A DNA stretch of 64,000 nt, taken from positions 2,941,711-3,005,710 of the forward strand of contig JAQFVV010006340.1 in the NCBI GenBank assembly GCA_028023455.1. Direction: 5' to 3'. The stretch comes from Epiperipatus broadwayi (Eukaryota > Onychophora > Udeonychophora > Euonychophora > Peripatidae). The position numbers and the translations under genes are program-made. The notes below the pieces were generated by a model. It saw only the letters and a program-made list of their open reading frames with translations. It was not told the DNA's origin and ran no database searches. Positions 33,521 through 48,529 of this stretch are shown here, piece after piece (within the stretch, counting starts at the first letter, position 1; the number at the start of each line of letters is the position of its first letter).

Positions 33521-34390
33521 TCACAATGATTTTTCTTTGTTGATACTAGTTGGATTCTGCTTTTTTTGATTGAATTTTAGGTTTTGGTTAGTAATGAATG
33601 ATACAAGTATAATCTGAAAGTTTGTTGTTAAACTTTGGAAAATTCTCAATAATTATTGCTTAAAAAGTATGATTAATTTGTAGCTTCAAAGTTTCTGTTT
33701 AGGGCTAAAACATCATTTGTATTCATTTTTGTCTTTAGATCATTATTTTTTTGCTCAGGAATCACTTCATTGTAGTTCTGTTTTGATTTGAAAACTTTTT
33801 ATTTATTGATTTTTTAGGGGGGGGGGGGAGAATCCACCGAAAGGGGAGTGATAACTTCTGTCCTGATCATCGGAGAAATTTGATTTTTGAGCAGGGCGAT
33901 AGCTTAGGTTATTTTCTATAATGTTTACTTCCAAAATTGAGATCGAATTAATAACTGAAACTTGTTTAACACTGCTAAAATCTGATGCAAAGATAAAATT
34001 CTTAAAACCATCATTGCTAACATATTATATTCCGTGTTTTCTATGAGATTTGATGCGCAAATGAATTTCCTGTTTATTCTATTAATAAAATTAGGATTTC
34101 TAGTGTCTATTCTTTTTAGAAATATTTGGTTTCATTTAAAATTATTTTTAAAAGGTTTATAATATTTTAATGATTCCAAGAATTATTTAAGCTAGCTTTT
34201 GTCTCTTTCTAATGGCATCCATTTGCATAAAACGGAACGATGGATAATTTCAATTATCATTGAATGAAAACTGTTTCAAAATTTCTTCTAAAGATGAAAA
34301 AAACAATAAAACAGACAGACATTCACTTACATTTTGGTAACCTATTTGTTTATGAATCCAACAATGGACTATGACTTTGGTGAATAGAAC
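33521..34390. other. Non-coding; G-homopolymer at 33818-33831
   Basis: A run of about 13 G is followed by GAGAATCCACCG and AAAGGGGAG, unusual in this background. No gene seen. Confidence 0.5.
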
Positions 34391-34427
34391 AGGGAGCCTG
34401 AAAGAAAACTGGAATCCCAGGCTCCCT
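34391..34427. repeat. G+C-rich 10-bp hairpin
   Basis: AGGGAGCCTG (34391-34400) and CAGGCTCCCT (34418-34427), perfect complement, 17-base loop. It lies just outside the foldback that follows. Confidence 0.7.
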
Positions 34428-34437
34428 CTAGTGTAAG

Positions 34438-34708
34438 TTATCCTAGTAATCTTTGTCAACTAACACTTTGCAAGTCTAATCTTCCCACAATTCCGTGTGA
34501 TCTTAACGTTTGCGGTCTGTCTGTTAATTAAGTCTTGTTTGTATTTATATATTAGCAAATACAAATATAAAATACAAAAATATACAAATACAAGCAAGTT
34601 TTAATTAACAGACTTAATTAACAGACAGGCAGCAAACGTTAAGATCACGGAATTGTGGGAAGGTTTCCCTTTCAAAGGTGTTTGTTGACAAAGACTATGA
34701 GGATAGTC
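34438..34708. repeat. Foldback element with about 95-bp arms
   Basis: Left arm 34438-34533, right arm 34611-34708. Matching blocks: TATCCT...CTTTGTCAAC with GTTGACAAAG...AGGATA; CTTCCCACAATTCCGTG with CACGGAATTGTGGGAAG; GATCTTAACGTTTGC with GCAAACGTTAAGATC; CTGTCTGTTAATTAAGTC with GACTTAATTAACAGACAG. The 77-bp spacer is A+T-rich. Non-coding, MITE-like; I could not define a target duplication. Confidence 0.75.
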
Positions 34709-34992
34709 AGTCTAAAGTTATACTCTACATATATCTAATTTCTATATTTATAAATATTCAATTATAAGATTAGTATATTGATTTGAAGAAATACAGACAT
34801 CGAATTATATATATACATACTTACATATTATTCTCAAAATATTATCATGTAGCATTTGCATTTATATAACTAGGGTTCCAATACACACACATATTAGAAA
34901 CGACATGAACTCAGAATTTTAAGCTTCCTACAACTATACAATCTTTTTATACAAGCAACACACATTAGCACATATTGTGAAAAAAGTAAATG

Positions 34993-35046
34993 ACCACCAA
35001 TATACTTATTCAATGCTTTCTGGTATTCATCAGTTAGTCCAGATCA
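34993..35046 (-). ncRNA. Hammerhead relic, family C unit 1
   Basis: Minus strand: GAUCUGG (35046-35040), core CUGAUGA intact (35034-35028), a 15-base stem II region AUACCAGAAAGCAUU, GAAU replacing GAAA, then AUAUUGGUGGUC providing the other stem I strand. Confidence 0.5.
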
Positions 35047-35739
35047 CCATCACCCACACATATCTAGAACCAGTGCTCAGTTTATATTAAGATAGCAAAT
35101 CTTCAAACTTCAATGGACAAACTTTAATCTTCTCCAGCTTCCAACTATTCAGCCATTCATATCATTGAAAACCCAAGGATAAAATATTCAAACATCTCGT
35201 TGATGCCAATATTATTGTCATATTCCATGTTGACATTAAGTCACTCTGACCCCTCACATATAAGCTATTAATATTCCATTTAAATATACAGAAGAAGGTT
35301 GGGTAGAATACAGGCAGAATATGTAATTAAAAGGGACTTGAACTCAGATTTTGAAGTTCTTTACAACTATCCATTCGATCTTATACAACTGATATACATG
35401 ACCACATACATGTAAAAGGATAAATGATCTCCAGTATACATATTTTGTGCAGTTCATCCAGATCACATACAATCAGTGCTCAGTTTATTAAATATTCAAA
35501 CTTCAATGGACAAGCTTCGATATCCCCCATCCAACAAATCATTCAGGCATTCATATAATAGAAAATATGAGAATGAAACTCTTAAACTCTTGTGGATGCC
35601 AAATTTTATCACCATACCTATGTTGACATTATGTCACTTTGACCCTCACATGTAACTTAATATGGTTATTTAAATATACAGGAGATGTTAGGGTGAAAAA
35701 CATTAAAGTTTGTCCATTAAAGTTTGAAGATTTGAAGAG

Positions 35740-35795
35740 ATGGTGACTTGAATCAACTGATGAGTGCTGGTTCAGTATGAAATATATAAGTGGTC
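35740..35795 (+). ncRNA. Hammerhead relic, family C, intact core
   Basis: CTGATGA (35757-35763), stem II GTGCTG-GTT-CAGTAT (35764-35778; six pairs counting two G-U), GAAA (35779-35782), TATATA as short self-complementary stem III. Stem I is weaker here than in the copy at 36188. Confidence 0.55.
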
Positions 35796-36187
35796 TTGTG
35801 TGTTTCTGGTATAAAATTAGAGTGGATACTGGAAGGGGCTTGAATATCGAGTTTAGCTTCTTTCTAATTGTATTAAGTATAATATAGGCAATACGTATGT
35901 ATTTAAACATTAAAAATTCAGCCTGTATTTTGCCCATCCCCCTTCTGTATATTTAAATGGACATATTAAGATATTGTATGTGAGCGGTTACAGTGACAAG
36001 GTCATCATGGGTATGATAATAATATTGGCATCAACAAAGGCTTTGAAAGCTCTATCTTCAAATTTCAATAATATGAATAGCTGAAGAGTTGGACGGTGGG
36101 GAAGATCGAAGCTTGTCCATTAAAGGTTGAACATTTGTTATGTTAGTATAAACTGTGCACTGACTGTATATATGTGTGTGATATGGT

Positions 36188-36242
36188 GATCTGGACCAAC
36201 CGATATATTCTGGTTCAACATAAAATAGATATATTGGAGATC
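36188..36242 (+). ncRNA. Hammerhead relic, family C, intact stem I
   Basis: GATCTGGACCAA (36188-36199) pairs with TTGGAGATC (36234-36242) as CCAA/UUGG plus GAUCU/AGAUC around a GGA bulge, a typical looped stem I. The core is CCGATAT (degraded) and GAAA has become AAAA. Confidence 0.5.
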
Positions 36243-36344
36243 ATTTATATTTTTTTCACATTATAGGGTCATGTGTGTTGGTTGTATAAGATAGCATGGA
36301 TGATATTAGAGAGCTTGAAATTCTGTCTTCAAATCTCTTAGTAT

Positions 36345-36440
36345 TATATATATATATATATATATAATAGTAATTAACTATTATATACAGTCTTTCAATC
36401 CGCAGAAGTACCTTCGTATATAATAGTTAATTACCGGTTA
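36345..36440. repeat. (TA)n and perfect 19-bp hairpin
   Basis: GTAATTAACTATTATATAC (36370-36388) and its exact reverse complement (36416-36434) around a 27-base loop ending GAAGTACCTTC. It follows a short (TA)n at 36345-36367. Confidence 0.8.
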
Positions 36441-36566
36441 TATTTTTTTTTATTGTTATTACAATAGTTTTTAATTAACGGACATTTTATTTATACTATA
36501 TATACACCCATAAAAATATATTTCCTTCGCAAAAATATTAATTTCAACATTTATTAATAGGTATAG

Positions 36567-37555
<989 letters not shown>

Positions 37556-37559
37556 ACAA

Positions 37560-39560
37560 AGCAGATAATTAGCCGCAAATTCATCCTCATATAAAATATG
37601 CTGGTCCATTTTTCTGTTTGATATTTTTTTATGTTATTTTTTTTTTATTTCTTCGGTGGAAAATTTTTTTTCTAAAATACTTAGATACCATATCTAATTG
37701 TTGGTATCCAAAATTGTCTATTTTTAGCTGTATTTTTTACAAGAAAACAATCAATATTGCTCTTCTTTAGAATGATGTTGATATAATCGTTATAATGTAG
37801 ACGGGTCTACTTCCACCAGAAAATCCATCCTCGTGTTCTCCTTAAAAAACCATTTTAAGAAGGTTAAAACTGATGATTGGTGATATATAGCCAATATGAC
37901 TGGTTAACGTATGAATTTACAACAGTAGATTACATGGTGTCTCATCCCAAAAATTAAAAAAAAAGGTTTTATAATCTTGCCATTGTAGTTCTAAGAGCAT
38001 CATTAAATGGCACATTTTTAATGATTTTTAATGTCTATCGATAGAGTATCCAAGCCTTATGTCCATACAATAAATTAGATATAATATTTTTAAAGATAAT
38101 TTACTTGCATCAGATATATCCCTGTGATAAAAGTCTTACTTTAAAAACTGATAAAAGCTTTAGCAGAGTATTAAAGTCTGTTTTGCAGTTTAACATCTAA
38201 GTCCACTCTCACTTTGTAAAAATACCTATTATTGAAATTGGTATATATTCTCAAGTCTATAACCAATAAATATCAAAAGTTTCTGATGATTTGTTTTTGA
38301 TATTGACTGACAAAGAACTTGAGTTTTTTTAAAACATTAATCATTAAACTCAAATCTTATAAGTTGCATTCAAAGTATTAAAATATTCTGCAAATTATCT
38401 TTTGAACTGTAAAAATTAGCCTAATCATCAGCATATTTTAATTACAGAATCCAAGAATGTGAAGATTTGTCTTTGCTTTTAATCCATTCAATTTAAAATT
38501 ACACTATCAAACATGTATTACATCTCGGTAAAACACTTCCAATGACAATTATTATAAAATTTAAGAACAAGTTGGAACAAGTAAATACCATTACTTAATT
38601 TCAGTTTTTATTTTAAATATTTCAGATTTTCCATCTGTAGTTATAAGACTTCATCTTATTCTATTATGTAGAAATTATGTTATGTGAAATAATGTTGGTG
38701 GACAACAATTCCTTAAATAATTTTATTAACTTCTGATTAACTGAATCACGTCCTTTGACTAAACTGGTTTAAATAAAGCTATAAAGCATAACTTATTTTA
38801 GCATTGTGGAGTCATTTATTTTGTTTTTTCTTCTAATATAAACTTGAACTCAACTAATGGTGAACCTGGAGAAAATAATCATTCTATTCATCAACGTATT
38901 CTGAATACTCAACTAACTCACGCTAAAGCTCATTTCTTACCACGCCATCAATCTATTACTACTTGAGATTTAAAGGTTTTTTTTTTAAAAAAACTTGATC
39001 TTGACAATGATGGATATTTCATCGAACAGTTGGGAAGTAATACAAAATAAAAGTTTTAACCTGAAAAATACTTTGTTTATCTCACATAACCATGAAAACA
39101 TTAAATATAAGAATAAAAGCAATATATATAAAAATCACTATTTTATTTCTGACACATTTTTCCTACATTTTCGTGGTGAAAAAAACCATGCTCAACACGT
39201 TACGTTTCTGACAACCACTTATCTACTACTGGAAACAACTTATTTAATTTTTTTTTGAAATTCATTGACTCATAATTCATTGACAAAAATTATTGTGTCT
39301 ATTTCTTTTATTTTTATAATCTAGCATCACGGCATCATATTTTAAAACTTTTCTAGGTATTTCATTAGGATTTTCAGCCTGTCTATTTTTTAAGATTACA
39401 AAGAGCTCTTCTGAATTTGTTAAGCTGGGTATCTTTGTCAAAGCGAAATGAGTACTTAAAATGGATATATTATTAAAAGCCATTATATAAGTTCTTATAT
39501 CATTATTCAAATGATAATCAAAATAATCTTTCCACCTGTTCAAAATATCATTATCATTAT
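37560..39560 (-). pseudogene. Strongly decayed LINE reverse transcriptase (Jockey/CR1-like)
   Basis: Minus-strand peptides in several frames line up with a LINE ORF2. From high coordinates: LNRWKDYFDYHLNND, PSLTNSEELFVILKNRQAENPNEIPRKVLKY (39543-39277; the fingers region with the K..K..G.D.IP.E.LK pattern, catalytic Gly positions changed); YADD at 38435-38424, followed by a stop; SKDNLQ, KTQVLCQS and KTNHQKLL (38350-38260), the usual K(T)..L block after YADD; and LQWQDYKT, YWLYITNHQF and LRRTRGWIFWW (37990-37790), which match the C-terminal zone of such LINEs. Many stops and indels: ancient. The clade call is tentative. Confidence 0.6.
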
Positions 39561-41926
39561 ATAACAGATAGCTATTGCTGAATTTAAAAGAATTATTAAC
39601 CCATTTCTCAAGACCATATTTTGCTTTTAGTGCATCAAAAAGAATCTAGAATAATCATGAACAGCAAATGTCTGTAATTTTTTTTAGATTTAACCCACCA
39701 ATCATTTTAAAGCTTTCTTCTCAGTCACTGATATAAAATTTGTCAGCATATTTCATATCTTCACTAAATGATGGAATAATGCACAAATGTTGAATTTTCG
39801 TTAAAATTTAAAAATATGCTCCTAAAATTATTAATTCAAACTATAAATGGAAGTGACATCATGTGACATGAACATTTTCCAATCATTTACAAGATTTTGT
39901 GATGGCAGCAAAATCATTGAAGACCATCTAAGAAAGTACAAAACACACTTTCACATTTCACGTCATAATTCGGTCATAATCCACAATTTACCCAAGGTAA
40001 CATCTTAAAACTTTTGTTTGAATTCAAAGATGACATTACAGATATTTTAGAGATGTGATTGAATTCAAAGATGAAACTACATATATTTTAGAAATAAAAT
40101 TACTCAACTTTTTATTGGAACACATTGTGTAAAACTTTTTAAAAATGAATTGCAAACACACAAACAAAATGGATACTTATTGTTTTTTTCCCTTCATCTA
40201 TGAAAGTTTCTGCAGATGGCACCACTCTCCTCTGCCAGTATTAAAAACTGATTATAAAGATTAAACTTTTTGTAGTGTATACAAATTAATTTTTTTGAAG
40301 TGTCATATCTCACCCTGCCTTCAAATAATGGCATTCATATTCCATCTTACGTAGATCGGATTGAACATTTATCACCATGGACCAATGCGTATACAGCTAG
40401 GTAATGCATCCTCAGTGACATGAACCAGCCAATAGGTTAGAATTCTTACTGAATCTGAATGTTTAATAAAATACAGGGGTCAGGCAATAAATGATAAAGC
40501 CTTTTGAAGGTAGGATGAGAGAATTAGTGGTGGTTCTGAATGAGAGAATATATGTTCTCCAGGCAATAGCAGTTAAAGCAAAGTGGTTGATATAGTGAGG
40601 CCAGTTCACATTCAAGTCTGGAAGCTGCTAGAATCCCATTTTGACATGAGGCAAGCTACAAAAAGCAGACAGAGATGAAAATGGCAACCTGACCTACTCA
40701 CAAGACAGGCTGTCACGGAACATCTGGAAGTAGTAGGTAAAAACAAATGAAGGCAGATGCAGTGTCTTCTTTCTTTGTAGTTCACTCTAGAACTAAGGGC
40801 TATACTTCGACAACGGTAGTAGGCAGAGTATAACCATTGTAAATATCATAAATACGCAAATGTATATTTGTTTCATGTATTACTATTAATTATAGTATAA
40901 AAAGTATTTGCATGCGTTTGATTTATATATAAATTCACACATAAACACAACATGTAGTATTAAACTAATATAAATAATTTTGTTTTCACCTGTTAAATTA
41001 AAGTGAAAGACACTGCATATAGTACGTTTTTAAAATTTGCTGATTTATGTTTATTGATGGTATTAGAGCAGAATTAAAATGGCAGGCAAAACAAACATAA
41101 ATACCTTTTAAATAAATACATAAGTACTTTTTAGATATATGTAACAATGTAAATGTCATAATGAAATAAACTCATTGCCCCTGCCCATATTTTTTCTGTA
41201 GATTATAGATTATTTTTGTTGTCCATAGTAATTCAGTTCCTATGCCTTCAATAAAAATAAATTAGTGCACTTTTAAAAAAAAAATTTAGACAAATTTAAA
41301 GGTTAGTTTTGTTAATGAAAATTAAAAGTTTTTTTTTTTGTCGACGTCCCCCAACTAAATTATTTGGCAAAATTTAATTGTAAAAATATTTCTGAAGTTT
41401 AACTTATTATTAAAGAAATGTCAAAAGTTTACACTTTAGCGTCAATGCAGAAGAGGTCGATAACTTTTAAATAATTAAATTTAAAATATACAATGACCAC
41501 TGTTCCTCAAAAAGTCATAGATCAATAACTTCATTAACAATAACTCTTAATTAAGTATCACAAAAAATTCTCACATTTTAATTTTATATTTTCTTTTCTT
41601 GGACATTTCTGCCAATTGTTGTTGGTTTAAAGCCAAAATTAAAACAAAAAAAAGTATTTCTGTAATTTTTTATTGCTTATCCCACATCGAAATAAATCTA
41701 GGTGTAATTAGGAATGTTGTAATCATTTTGCAATGGTAATATAATTTTCCGAATTTAAATCTGGACAGAAACACACAAAATTATCCATTGTCTCACCAAT
41801 GGAATATGAAAATCCCATTTCTGCAGTAATCAAAGCCATATATATTAAAGTTAATTTTAATGATTTTCAGTACTTAAAAGACTCATAAAAATAAACTAGA
41901 TAAATTGGAGCATTTATCTTAGAATT
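39561..41926. other. No gene supported; mixed composition at 40370-40830
   Basis: About 40370-40830 is less A+T-rich (ACTCACAAGACAGGCTGTC, GAGGCCAGTTCACATTC) and could be a degraded element piece, but no domain is readable. The rest is A+T-rich. Confidence 0.45.
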
Positions 41927-42301
41927 ATGAATACCAAATACTCATTTAATACCAATCTATTGTATGATTGGATGTCTAAATGTGTTATCAATGAAATTGT
42001 TTCATTTGATAAAGAATACAAACAAAACAAATTAGGTTGTTTGTTTCCCAAAGTTTTTTTAAAGAGTTCTCATTATAGTAGGTGGATTTTCAAAGCATAC
42101 AGCTGTGAGACCATGATAAACAAACTTATTACCATGAATGTTTGTATTTTGCTATTGAAAATTGTTAACAAAAAGGCAACTTACCATTCTAGAATTAAAG
42201 ATGGTTTTCATATCCATATATTACATAGAGCGAGTTTTGCCATATGTATGGGAGTTTCTCATAATGTGGAATCTTTTATTATAAATATAATAACTATATA
42301 A
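41927..42301 (+). CDS. Unrecognised 124-codon open frame, doubtful
   Basis: ATG-started frame (MNTKYSFNTNLLYDWMSKC... to NIITI) without any motif, signal peptide or membrane segment I recognise. It contains scattered Cys/His (HIHILHRASFAICMG) without a clear finger pattern. In DNA this A+T-rich, one random frame of this length is expected about every few hundred kilobases, so chance is a fair explanation. No neighbouring gene or splice context supports it. Confidence 0.15.
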   Translation: MNTKYSFNTNLLYDWMSKCVINEIVSFDKEYKQNKLGCLFPKVFLKSSHYSRWIFKAYSCETMINKLITMNVCILLLKIVNKKATYHSRIKDGFHIHILHRASFAICMGVSHNVESFIINIITI

Positions 42302-42354
42302 ATAATGCTTTCAATACAAAATATACAATAATTATGGTTTAAAATGATATTTAA

Positions 42355-43440
42355 CCTTTTTGCATTTTGCTTTTTCTGACAGATTTCTTTGTCTCATACA
42401 TCTATGTAAAATATATGATAAAATGATTATTTCTTTTCAGAAAATAATAAATTTGACTTCATTCATTATATATTATTGTTTGCTACTGAAATAAATTTTA
42501 AACGTTCACATTTTTTTTTCTGTAAATATTTAAAAAATGAAGATGTAATCAAACAAAAACTTTATACATCATCGTTTCTAGAAAAAATATTTTCAGTTTA
42601 TGTCAATGTAAAATATATGATAATTTGATTATTACTTATCAGACAATAATAAATTTAACTTCCTTTGATAAATATTCTTGTTTATTACTGAAATAAATTA
42701 TAAATGTTCACATTTTGTTTCTGTAAATATTAAAAAAATGATACTGTAATCAAAACAAAGACATTAGATGTCACTGTTTCTCAAAAGATTATTTTCAGTT
42801 TATAAAATCAATGAAATATTTTTTGTTTCTCATTATTTTTAAGAATTTGAATGAATATTTATTTATTTCTCTTATATCTAACGAATTATACTTTACAAGA
42901 TTAAATTTTTTGAATATTTATTGCAAAATTATATTTTCTTCATATTTTCTTACTCCTAAATAAAGTAGCTTGTTGACATCAAAGCTAGTCTTGTAATTTG
43001 ATTCAGGCCATATTTATGTCAGCTGCTAATATAGCATTATATTTTTGAAAATAAAGTATTTCAAGTCAAAATAAATTATTAATAATTTTTATTTCTTGAT
43101 ATCTAATAAATATAGTGCAAATTATTTTTTTTAAAAAAAATAATAAATTCACAAATAAACATGTCTTAGTGTCATTGGAAATTTCAATGTCATAAAACAC
43201 CAAACATTTACAGCCTTGGCAACACACAATGGCTGAACATGTCAGGGCAAGGCTTATGTCTATTGTGAGAGTGGGAATTTTGAAGTTCATGCTTTTTTTT
43301 GCTCTTTTTTTTAGACAATTTTTTTATAATAAAACATTCTGTTTTCACGCATTTTAATGTATAATATTTACAAAAAAATTCACCAGGGGGTGAATTGGCC
43401 AAAAGACATTTCTCAGCCATGTTGAAATGATATATGGTTT
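42355..43440 (+). repeat. Dispersed repeat G, copy 1
   Basis: About 1.05 kb alignable to 54345-55200 in the same orientation: GTCTCATACATC, AATAATAAATTTGACTTCATT, AAAATAAAGTATTTCAAGTC, ACAGCCTTGGCAACA, CATGTCAGGGCAAGGCTTATG. It has an internal duplication (TAAAATATATGATAA at about 42408 and 42608). Non-coding; element class unknown. Confidence 0.75.
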
Positions 43441-43764
43441 TAAGTGAAAATTATTTATAATAGTAATGAAAATAAGAAATGAAGTAATTCTAAAAGTGGT
43501 AGTAAATTGTGAATGGCAGAATAAATGATGAACACATTAGTAATAAAAATAAATGTTGAGAACTACTATTTTTTATCAAAAACTATCTTGACCCAAGTGT
43601 TTTTTGTACTGTTTTAATAAATATAATATTACATGGAACACATTTTTATATATCTACATTTTTCCTTCTAAAATTCTATTTCTGAACAAATTAAGTAACA
43701 TCAGTTGCAAGAAAAGATATGGAAGTACTTCATTCATCATAATATTACCTTCCATAAGTAAAAT

Positions 43765-44058
43765 AATTATAATAAAACAGATCAAATAAATGAATTACAA
43801 GTGGAGCACATATTCTATGGACATTAACCTTTTTCCTGTAGAAAAATCTGCTTGGTCAAGTGAGTTAAAACTCTAACTTTTGATTGGTCTATTACAGAAT
43901 CAGCAGTAAAAATATATTCATCTTCTAATATTATTTGTTTTAGTTTTGTTTGTAAAAAGCAAATTAATAATTTGTCAGAAATTGAAAGTGAAGGAATTAT
44001 AATAAAACAGATCAAATAAATGAATTACAAGTGGAGCACATATTCTATGGACATTAAC
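43765..44058. repeat. Exact 64-bp direct repeats flanking a 166-bp segment
   Basis: 43765-43828 and 43995-44058 are identical over 64 bases (AATTATAATAAAACAGATCA ... TATGGACATTAAC). The enclosed 43829-43994 is an inverted copy of about 44685-44825 nearby. This looks like an insertion with an unusually long target duplication, or a template-switch event. Identity over 64 bp means it is recent. Confidence 0.85.
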
Positions 44059-44830
44059 AAATGAAGAGGATACATACTATTTATATTGTTAAGATATTTA
44101 ACCAATTCACAGACTGTCTCAAGTTAACTCCTACATGCCTTAACTCACTCTAATTTGGGCAGGTTTTGTTATTGTAGCATATTTAGGCTCATTTTAAAGC
44201 TTAAAAAGTACCATAAGATACTGACATCTTTTGAATTATTTTAAAGTAAAAAATCAATAATATAAACAGTCAAAGCTAGAACAAAGAGAGAAGGCAGACC
44301 TTTCTTGATGCTGATTGGTTGATTCTCATATAAGTGTCTGTCAATAACTTTCACTGCTCCAACTTCTTTGTTTTGATTTTGAAAATGAAATAAATGTTTT
44401 AGAGTGTTCTTTAAGTATTTTTTACATTTTATAATGTAGTTGTTTAAAAAATGCTAAAAATATAATTATTTTACAAAAATAGTAAGATTTTAGTGAAAAA
44501 TAATAAGACTTTACTAAAAAATTCTTTACTTTGACACTAATGTGAATTGAGAAAGAAATCAATGATGCCTAAACACTTTGTAATTCATTACAACCTTCTT
44601 TTTATATTTTGCATGATTGAATATTTTTATAATTTTAATTAGAAGTTTAATTTTGAAAAAAGTTTTGTTCACTTTCATCATCTGACAAATTATTAATATA
44701 CTTTTTACATACAAAACTAAAATGAATATAATATTAAAAGATGAATATATTTTTACTGCTGATTCTGTAATTGACCAATCAAAAGTATAGAGTTTTAACT
44801 CACTCAGCCAAACAGAATTTGTGCAGGATA
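43835..44830. repeat. Inverted pair of about 145 bp
   Basis: 43838-43990 (GTCAAGTGAGTTAAAACTC, TGATTGGTC, ATTACAGAATCAGCAGTAAA, AATTTGTCAGA) is the reverse complement of 44680-44825 (TCTGACAAATT, TTTACTGCTGATTCTGTAAT, GACCAATCA, GAGTTTTAACTCAC). The arms are about 700 bp apart. Confidence 0.8.
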
Positions 44831-46150
<1,320 letters not shown>

Positions 46151-46159
46151 TTGGATAAG

Positions 46160-46800
46160 CATTACTAGTTTAAAAGTCCACATAATTGTTCAAAAACATC
46201 TAAAAAGCTCCTCAATGATGAAAGGCATAAACTAGAAACTAGTCTGGAAAAATTTAGACAGAATAATACCTTACAAAGTCTTAATAAACACCATTATCTA
46301 GCATTCATTGATTGATAAAGCTTGCACAATATGGCAGAAGGGTAGAGAAAGAGAAGAATTTGTTAATGAATAGCAATAGATATTAGCCAGAGTTAGATTA
46401 TGTTTTGATAATCATGTGATATATATTTGCTTTGCACCATTTCTAACCAAATTATAAAGATGACATTGGTTATAAAAAAATTAAGGTCGCCATTATAAGT
46501 AGAAACTGCATTGGTTTCAGTCTTATGTGGTTTACATGTACTAATAGTCTCAGATTGGAAAAAAATAAAAAGAAATTATAATTTGAAAAAGGTAAGAAAA
46601 TTGTTGATTGGTGGAAAGACATATTAGATCAAAAAGTTTCAAGCTAATTGTTCAGAAAATTAAAGAAGCTTCTCGTTAATGAAATACATAATCTTAAAAC
46701 TAATTTGGAGTTTTTTGAATATGATGTTACTGAATATAAATTTAATAAATACTACCATCCAACTTCTATTCATTACTAAATCTTACACCAGATGACAAAA
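46160..46800 (+). repeat. Two decayed units, possible hammerhead relic (repeat J)
   Basis: 46165-46330 and 46630-46790 align (AATTGTTCA, AGCT(C/T)CTC, AAACTA, TAATAAA(C/T)AC(C/T)A, GATAAAGCTT/ACTAAATCTT), spacing about 460 bp. The first holds AUGAUGA (46218-46224), GAAA (46238-46241), palindromic CUAG, then UC before UGG, the hammerhead order with C3 changed to A and no clear stem II. Confidence 0.35.
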
Positions 46801-47325
46801 GAATACAAAGAACAAAAGTATTTGCTACGGAAATGTGGCATCAAAGTTAATGATGTAAAGATTAAAGTCAAAAATATATATTTTATTATCTAATGATATT
46901 AAATCTTTTTCCAAGAATCGTAGCTTTTCCAAATAATTATGTTAGAAATATTTATATTAAAGAACACATTGATTTTACAGTTTTGGAAACAACACTAATG
47001 TATTTTTACATCTCATTTTTTATAATATTAATGAATACAAAAATAGAGACAAAAACATTAATAATTTTTATTAGTCATTCATTAGACTAGAGATTATACA
47101 TTATGGAAAAAAACAATTCTGTAATGTAAATTTCACTACAACCATTCTTATCCAAGTTAGGGACTGGTTTTTATCTACTTTAATATCTTGTGGAGCAATA
47201 TTATCATAAACATATGACCAAAGACATGTGAAAAAATCTATGATCCCAATATGCACATTTCATGCTAAATCAGCACTCATCAGTTGGCTCAGATCACAAT
47301 ATCATAAACATATATTTATCAATGT
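46801..47325. other. No feature seen
   Basis: A+T-rich. 47225-47310 (CATATGACCAAAGACATG..., GCTCAGATCACAATATC) faintly resembles part of array C and leads into the microsatellite. Confidence 0.4.
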
Positions 47326-47330
47326 TCAGT

Positions 47331-48055
<725 letters not shown>

Positions 48056-48057
48056 CA

Positions 48058-48529
48058 TTAAAAACCAGTCAACATTTAGACAATCCCAATATCAATAAGA
48101 ATCAATAATTTCCAAACTGTTGTCAAGGCAATCTCCTTTTAAAAATAAGGGTGGAATGCCATCCTTATTAATTGTCTCATATAATGATATAGACACTAAA
48201 GATTGCAACTTGACAACAAAGATAGAAATTATTAATACAAACAAGTTTAAATAAACTTCCTTAAACAAGCAAATAAAACCTTTTCTGAATGCAGATTATT
48301 CAAAATCAGAAGCCTTATCTTATAAGACAATAATTTTGTTTTTTATTGTTATCCAATAAACTTATTCAATTGTAAAAATTATTCCAGTGACTTAATTGTA
48401 AATAGTTATAGAATATTATGTAAATCATCTCTTGGTCATCATAACAGTAATAGAGCATGTGTTCTCTATGCTAGATTTGAGTATGACAGGATGAATATAT
48501 GAAGGGAGATGTGTATTTAGTTCTTTTGG
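48058..48529 (+). repeat. Dispersed repeat I, copy 3, then unique DNA
   Basis: AACCAGTCAACATTTAGAC, CAATCCCAATATCAATAAG, and TTGTCAAGGCAATCTCCTTTT (48061-48140) match the copies at 31402 and 14756; again directly after a microsatellite. 48145-48529 shows nothing. Confidence 0.6.

Larger units (their letters stand above)
34840..36345. mobile_element. Hammerhead repeat array C (retrozyme-like), head-to-head
   Basis: Two minus-oriented units (about 34860-35700; spacing about 395-403 bp, for example CAGTGCTCAG at 35071 and 35474) are followed by about two plus-oriented units to 36345. Shared blocks: GACTTGAACTCAGA(A)TTTT, CCAGATCAC, AACTTCAATGGACAA, TGACATTA(A/T)GTCACT, TTTAAATATACAG. The flip lies near 35700. 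The sequence family is unlike A/B/D except for the hammerhead. Both ends abut TA-rich tracts. Divergence between units is high, so this array is old. Confidence 0.65.
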
